Shown here: piece after piece, positions 59,601-64,000 of the stretch | How the letters are laid out: every line of letters starts with the position of its first letter | How positions within the stretch are numbered: the first letter of the stretch is position 1 | Source: Dryas octopetala | Taxonomy: Eukaryota > Streptophyta > Magnoliopsida > Rosales > Rosaceae | NCBI GenBank assembly: GCA_963921425.1 | Contig: OY992834.1 | Location: 6,448,001 to 6,512,000 of the forward strand | Direction: 5' to 3' | DNA length: 64,000 bases | Notes under the pieces: generated by a model | Databases searched by the model: none | Told to the model about the DNA's origin: nothing | Seen by the model: the letters and a program-made list of their open reading frames with translations, nothing else | Position numbers and translations under genes: made by a program

Positions 59601-62530
59601 ACTGGAAGTTGCTGGATGTGGACAACTGCCCCCAGAATCAGAATTCAATATCTTAAGTTCATTTTCAAGCAAATCAATTTCTGACTCGGTCACCTCCAAT
59701 ACCTTTGAGATTTCACCTTTCCATATAAGCAACTTGTTCATTGCAGTAGGTCTCATAATATTAGACTCCACTGAACTTGGATCATCAGACTGTAGCACTT
59801 CAAGTAGTGATGAGTGCACATTAGCTAATGAATTGAAATCCAACTTTTCTAACTTGAATGAGAATCCCTGATCATGATTCTGAAACATAGGACCAGGGGA
59901 ACCACATACGTTTCTGTTATCACAATCAATATCTGCAGCCTTTCCAAATGATTTCTCCTCCACACCTGTTGCCACAAGGGAAATATTATCATAAAAACTG
60001 TCCACATATAACATATATGTAAGGGAGCAAGAAACATAAGACTGTAGTTAACTTATGAACAGATAATACAAAAAAATACAAAATTATTCTTCAGAAAAAA
60101 TTATGATATGTGAAAGTATCAACAAATAATGTGATAGTTACAAAACACAAAAAGTAAATTAAACTGAAATTCGCATGTCAAGTTCCACGGGATCTATCAT
60201 TCTTTTACTCTTATATCATAGAATTTGTCAAAACAAAATTAGTGTAGTGATGTGTGTAAGAGCCACATAAGTCAAACATAATTCTTCGCAAGAACAGATA
60301 TATTGGAAAACAGACAAAAAAACCCAATCAGTTCTCTAGGTGTAACATATATTTGAAACATCTTATCAGAATAGCACTTCACTTTCGATGAAACGCACAG
60401 CAAATAGGATTAGCCTGTTGACAAGTCACAAATACTAACAACATAGCTTAAAAACTCAGCTATAATCCAATTTTGATGGACATTATAGAGCATTGTAAAA
60501 TTGTGTATAGAAAACAAGTTTGCTCAAACTTCAGACTTCAAATAGAATCAGAATATAATCCCACAGAATGAGAAATATCAATTTTTAAAGGAGTGGAGTG
60601 AGTATGCATGCAAGTACTTGTTCACTCATCATTAAAAGAACCAAATAAGGAGGGGAATTGATAAATTCTCCTTTCCAAGGGCAAGCACGACACTCAGGTT
60701 TTTAAATTCATACTTTAAAAAATTTAGGTCTCTCCAGGCCCTTCCAATACCACTAAATCAAGAAGTTGACAGTTCTTTGAAAAAATGCAAAAGCTTCATG
60801 TAGGATGTGCCTATCAAGGAGACAACTTCATCATCCAACTTCTGCCAATGAGTAACGAAATCATCGGCACCTCATAGTACATTATATTTTACTTGCAATA
60901 ACAAGAAAGAAATAAGTAATGCCAAGACGATACTAAATATTTAAGAACTCAAAACTTGTCAAAATTCAATTCCAATCATAATTTTAATAATGTAACTTGT
61001 GATGGAATGTAAGGAACCCAACAACGTACCTGGAGAGGAACTGCAAGCAACAGAGGATGGAGTTGCAGGAGATGCACAATCTGAAATTGCCATAACTCTA
61101 GGGCTTTTATCAGCCAAGTTTGAACTCAGAGAATTGACAGGTTCCACGTTAGCAACAAGACAGACAGCCCCATCTTTGTTCATACTACCATCGGGGACCT
61201 CAACTTTCTTTTTCTCATACTTTGCTAAACCTTCACCCCATCCAAGGCGTGGCTTCTTCCTAGAAGTTGTTTCCTCTGATGGTGCAGCAGATGTCACACA
61301 GGCAGTAGCATCCCCTGAAGGAGACTGCACTGGAGTTGAATTTTTCGGCTGGGGCTCAACCTTTGCTTCATTGGAATCTATGGCCCCAATGCTCTTCGAG
61401 CTACTTGAATGGCTGAAACCCGAACCCCGTGAAGACATACTTCCAGACCGCGTCCATTTAAGAGGCTTCCAATCAATTGAGCCCAACGAGTTCTCTCTAT
61501 CACATTTCTGGCCAGCACCTAAACCACCGGAACCACCCATCCTATCAAGCTGGTCTTTCAATTGAATCTGATCCCATGTGCTTCCAAAGTCAGAGTGCGG
61601 GTGAGATGAGTATGTCAGCATATCATCCTGCGACCTTTGTTCATTATTCACATCATTTTGCCTCCCAGGCGTGTTTGGGGACCCACTGCTAGTTTCCCAA
61701 GAATGGACTTTACAATCCCTCAGGCTATAAGACCCTCTATTATCCCTATTGTTCCGGCCATACCTTCCATCTCCCCGTGAAAATGATGGCCTGCAGCTCT
61801 CATCTTCCAGCATCTTATCACTGGACCGAGAAGATGCGTACCCATGACCAGAATCATCGGAAAATAGGTGCCAACCACCCTGCTTAGCATGACCTTCAGA
61901 AAATATTTAAAAGAAAAAAAGGAGAAAAACAAACAATCAACTCAAGCAAAGTATATTGCAAACAAAGCAAAAAGAAAACAAATAATTTTTCCAAAACAAT
62001 TTCAAAAGAAAACAATATATATTACCCATCCCAGATCTCAAAATTCGCAGATCTAAACAATACTCGTAAAAGGATATGTAATTAAATTAAAAAAAAAAAA
62101 GCAGTGCTGAATCAAAAGAAAAACACAAAAACTGGTTTATGATGGAGAGAACAAACGGCCACATATCAAGAGTCCATCAGACCCATATCTTAGATTTTTG
62201 TTTTGACAAACCCAATTTGATCACAAAAGGGAGTTACAACCCTAGAACAAAAAAATAGTGCTATTTATTTACTTACATATTTGTATATGGGGCCACCGAT
62301 TCTAATTCTAAATACCCAGAAAATGAACAAAGACACAAGAGAGATTACTGAAGAAAAACACACATACCAGGCGGTCTGCGAAAATCGGCAGAAGGCCAAC
62401 GATTGAAGTCTCGAGGGGCGTGATGGGGCGAGTCCCTCCATCGAGCCACAGAGCCGAGGGACTCCGACCTCTCGTGCTTCCTCTCCTTGAAGAAGTCCTT
62501 CCGATCAAAAGGAAATGGTTCTGGCGGCAT
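53681..62530 (-). CDS. PWR: POWERDRESS-type protein with two SANT/Myb-like domains
   Basis: Four coding exons on the minus strand (62530-62368, 61893-61030, 59965-58808, 56787-53681) close in phase to 1763 aa. The N-terminus is MPPEPFPFDRKDFF with an Arg/Ser-rich region. Near residues 200-235 are the motifs RKKPRLGWGEGLAKYE. A helical basic region (RKRQIRFMERVVTLK, SLRTINNGYQKHR) precedes the long last exon. SANT1 is at about 797-846 (NPWTPEEKEIFIEKLATFGKDF) and SANT2 at about 1012-1062 (DWTDEEKSSFIQAVSSYGKDF). The rest is Ser-rich and probably disordered. This is the layout of Arabidopsis PWR, an NCoR/SMRT-like partner of the histone deacetylase HDA9 in flowering and ageing. The last acceptor is a GCAGCAG tandem, and a three-codon upstream frame lies at 62831-62842. 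Confidence 0.93.
55302..55387 (-). repeat. 48-bp in-frame tandem duplication in PWR exon 4
   Basis: Plus-strand GAATCTGCATCAGCAGA starts at 55302 and again at 55350. The protein shows two copies of FSADADSV(K/R)D separated by 16 residues. The nucleotide copies differ at only a few sites, so the event looks recent relative to the gene. The region is Ser/Asp-rich and outside the SANT domains. Confidence 0.85.
57472..57646. repeat. Direct repeat, period 104 bp, in PWR intron 3
   Basis: CCCATATTCCTATAGA-ACCAGCACCC(T/A)TA-CATTTAGATCTCAA is present from 57472 and again from 57576, with a few differences and a small insertion near the end of the second copy. Confidence 0.8.
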
Positions 62531-64000
62531 CAAAAACAACCCAATCGCATGGGCAGCCACACCTCCCAAACCCTAATTTAACCTCCAACCACCGCCGCAC
62601 AGATCTCCCTCAATCCCTACTACGCCCAACAACAAAGTCCACGCCTTACCCAACCAGAGTTCATAAAAATCCTAATCCAAACCGCAAGAGGCAGCCAAGC
62701 CCACCACACCAAAATCTAGGGTTTTCCACAAAAAAACGTAAAAATTCCCAAGAACCTGCGCCCTAGCCGCGATTGATTGCCCTAGGGTTTCGAACTCAGA
62801 TCGAGGACGAGATAAAAGCACAGAAGGAGTCTAGTGAACCATGGCGGACAAAGATTATCTCTGCTAGGGTTTGCTCTTCGTTATCTCTTTGCTTCGTTCG
62901 GCTGGCTTTCGCTTTCTCTGTAGAAAATTTTCCTTCTCCTCCTCTCTCTCTCTAGAAAATCTGCCTGTGGGGCGAGAAAGTGAGAACCGTGAGCCGATAA
63001 GGGACAAAGAGAGCCTTGAGAGAGAGACTGGAATCGCGGATCTCAACGCCCCCTATTAAATTCTATCAAATCCCTTTTCGTGTCCGTTATTAAAAAAAAA
63101 TTAAAAATATATATTTTTTATTTTTTAGTGTAATTGTTTTTTATTTTATTTTATTTCTATCTGTCTTTTACTTTTTCTAATTTGTTTCTACTTTCCTTTT
63201 CTCTCATCAATCAACTTTTCCTTTTTCACTTTGGCCCCCGCCTGTTCTGTGTTCTCTCACCGTCATTCCCGAAATGCCCCTGATTTCGGGGCTTATTTAC
63301 GGGAGAAAAGGGCGGTGGTCGCCTGCGTTTTTCTTTGTGCTAAAATGACGAGTTTACCCCTGGAATTCTCCAGAATGGCAACTCTTTCGTGTCACTGTGA
63401 TCACTTGTGTGACTCAAGCATGGTGTTTAAAATAATTTGAGTAGCTTTGTGAGTGTTGACTGTCTGTCTTACTATACAAAAACAAAATTGGGTTTAGATT
63501 TTAGAAAGATGCGATAAGATGGAGCCATGGAGGCCATAGGTTGTTGAAAATTTAAATGCTGTATTTCATTATTTATCTGTTCTTGATAACAACAAATTTA
63601 ATTATATATGATTAACTTAAAAATTTGTGCACGTAGAATTTATCATTATATTTATCTATTTCACTATAGCTGGACATATATATAAGGTGATTCTTATATG
63701 TATGTCTAGCTCACTATATCATACTCTATTAAATTTCACGTTATGTCCATTAAATAATAATGAACTCTATCTATTTCTTCGTTAGAGTGGGACACATGAG
63801 ACATACTTAATAATCAATTTTCGTTAGAGTGTGACAACGTATATGAGACATTCATTCAGATGTTCTATGCACATGAAATATGATCTACATACATTGCATG
63901 AACTATGAAATATGAACTGTATACTCACATTCGTCTTCATTTTTAAAGCTCTACCTCATACACTAATAAAATTCCCATTAGATTTATTATGCAATAAAAA
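62531..64000. other. PWR leader/promoter and AT-rich flank
   Basis: The first 530 bp (to about 63060) are C/T-rich on the minus strand, as in a long 5' UTR, and contain the ATG-GTT-CAC-TAG upstream frame. From about 63060 on the DNA is AT-rich with A/T runs. The segment 63230-63440 is more GC-rich, perhaps promoter-proximal. No gene is seen to the window end. Confidence 0.5.
62831..62842 (-). promoter_or_regulatory. Three-codon upstream open reading frame of PWR
   Basis: On the minus strand GCCATGG gives a good start context, and the frame stops after two more codons (ATG GTT CAC TAG). It lies about 300 bases before the main ATG at 62530. If the transcript start is further upstream this would be a minimal uORF able to reduce translation; the transcript start is not known. 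Confidence 0.4.

Overview
The window is nuclear DNA of a eudicot plant, probably a woody rosid. The evidence is AT-rich sequence, GT-AG introns, frequent CT/GA microsatellites in leaders and introns, plant-only gene families, and several short inverted-repeat transposons. I cannot name the species from the sequence.

Left part (1-12.3 kb): a TMEM70-like mitochondrial membrane protein gene (minus strand), a tRNA-Pro(AGG) gene, a tandem pair of intronless paralogues (3303-3986 and 7071-7823) of a plant-specific FFEF/FCGK protein, and a GTE1/GTE6-type bromodomain-NET gene. Middle (14.1-26.8 kb): a complete 16-exon SIZ1-type SUMO E3 ligase gene and a small secreted cysteine-rich (knottin-like) peptide gene on the minus strand. 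From 27.0 to 31.4 kb there is no gene. This stretch holds two terminal-inverted-repeat elements and a 2.8-kb nested tandem array whose monomer lengths follow n x 22 + 3 bp.

Right part (32.7-62.5 kb): a taxilin-family coiled-coil gene, the TFIIF beta subunit, a plant-conserved unknown membrane-type protein, an RNA pseudouridine synthase 5-like gene whose canonical catalytic Asp is Gly, and, convergent to it, a 1763-aa POWERDRESS-type double-SANT protein.

Most of the large genes act in nuclear gene control: acetyl-histone reading (GTE), SUMOylation (SIZ1), Pol II initiation (TFIIF) and histone deacetylation (PWR). They are not an operon. The order GTE - TFIIF beta - PUS5 - PWR matches, from memory, Arabidopsis At3g52280-At3g52250, so this looks like a conserved syntenic block with lineage-specific insertions. 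All exon models were built by eye from splice signals, reading phase and family similarity. Every multi-exon model closes in frame, but UTR limits are uncertain.
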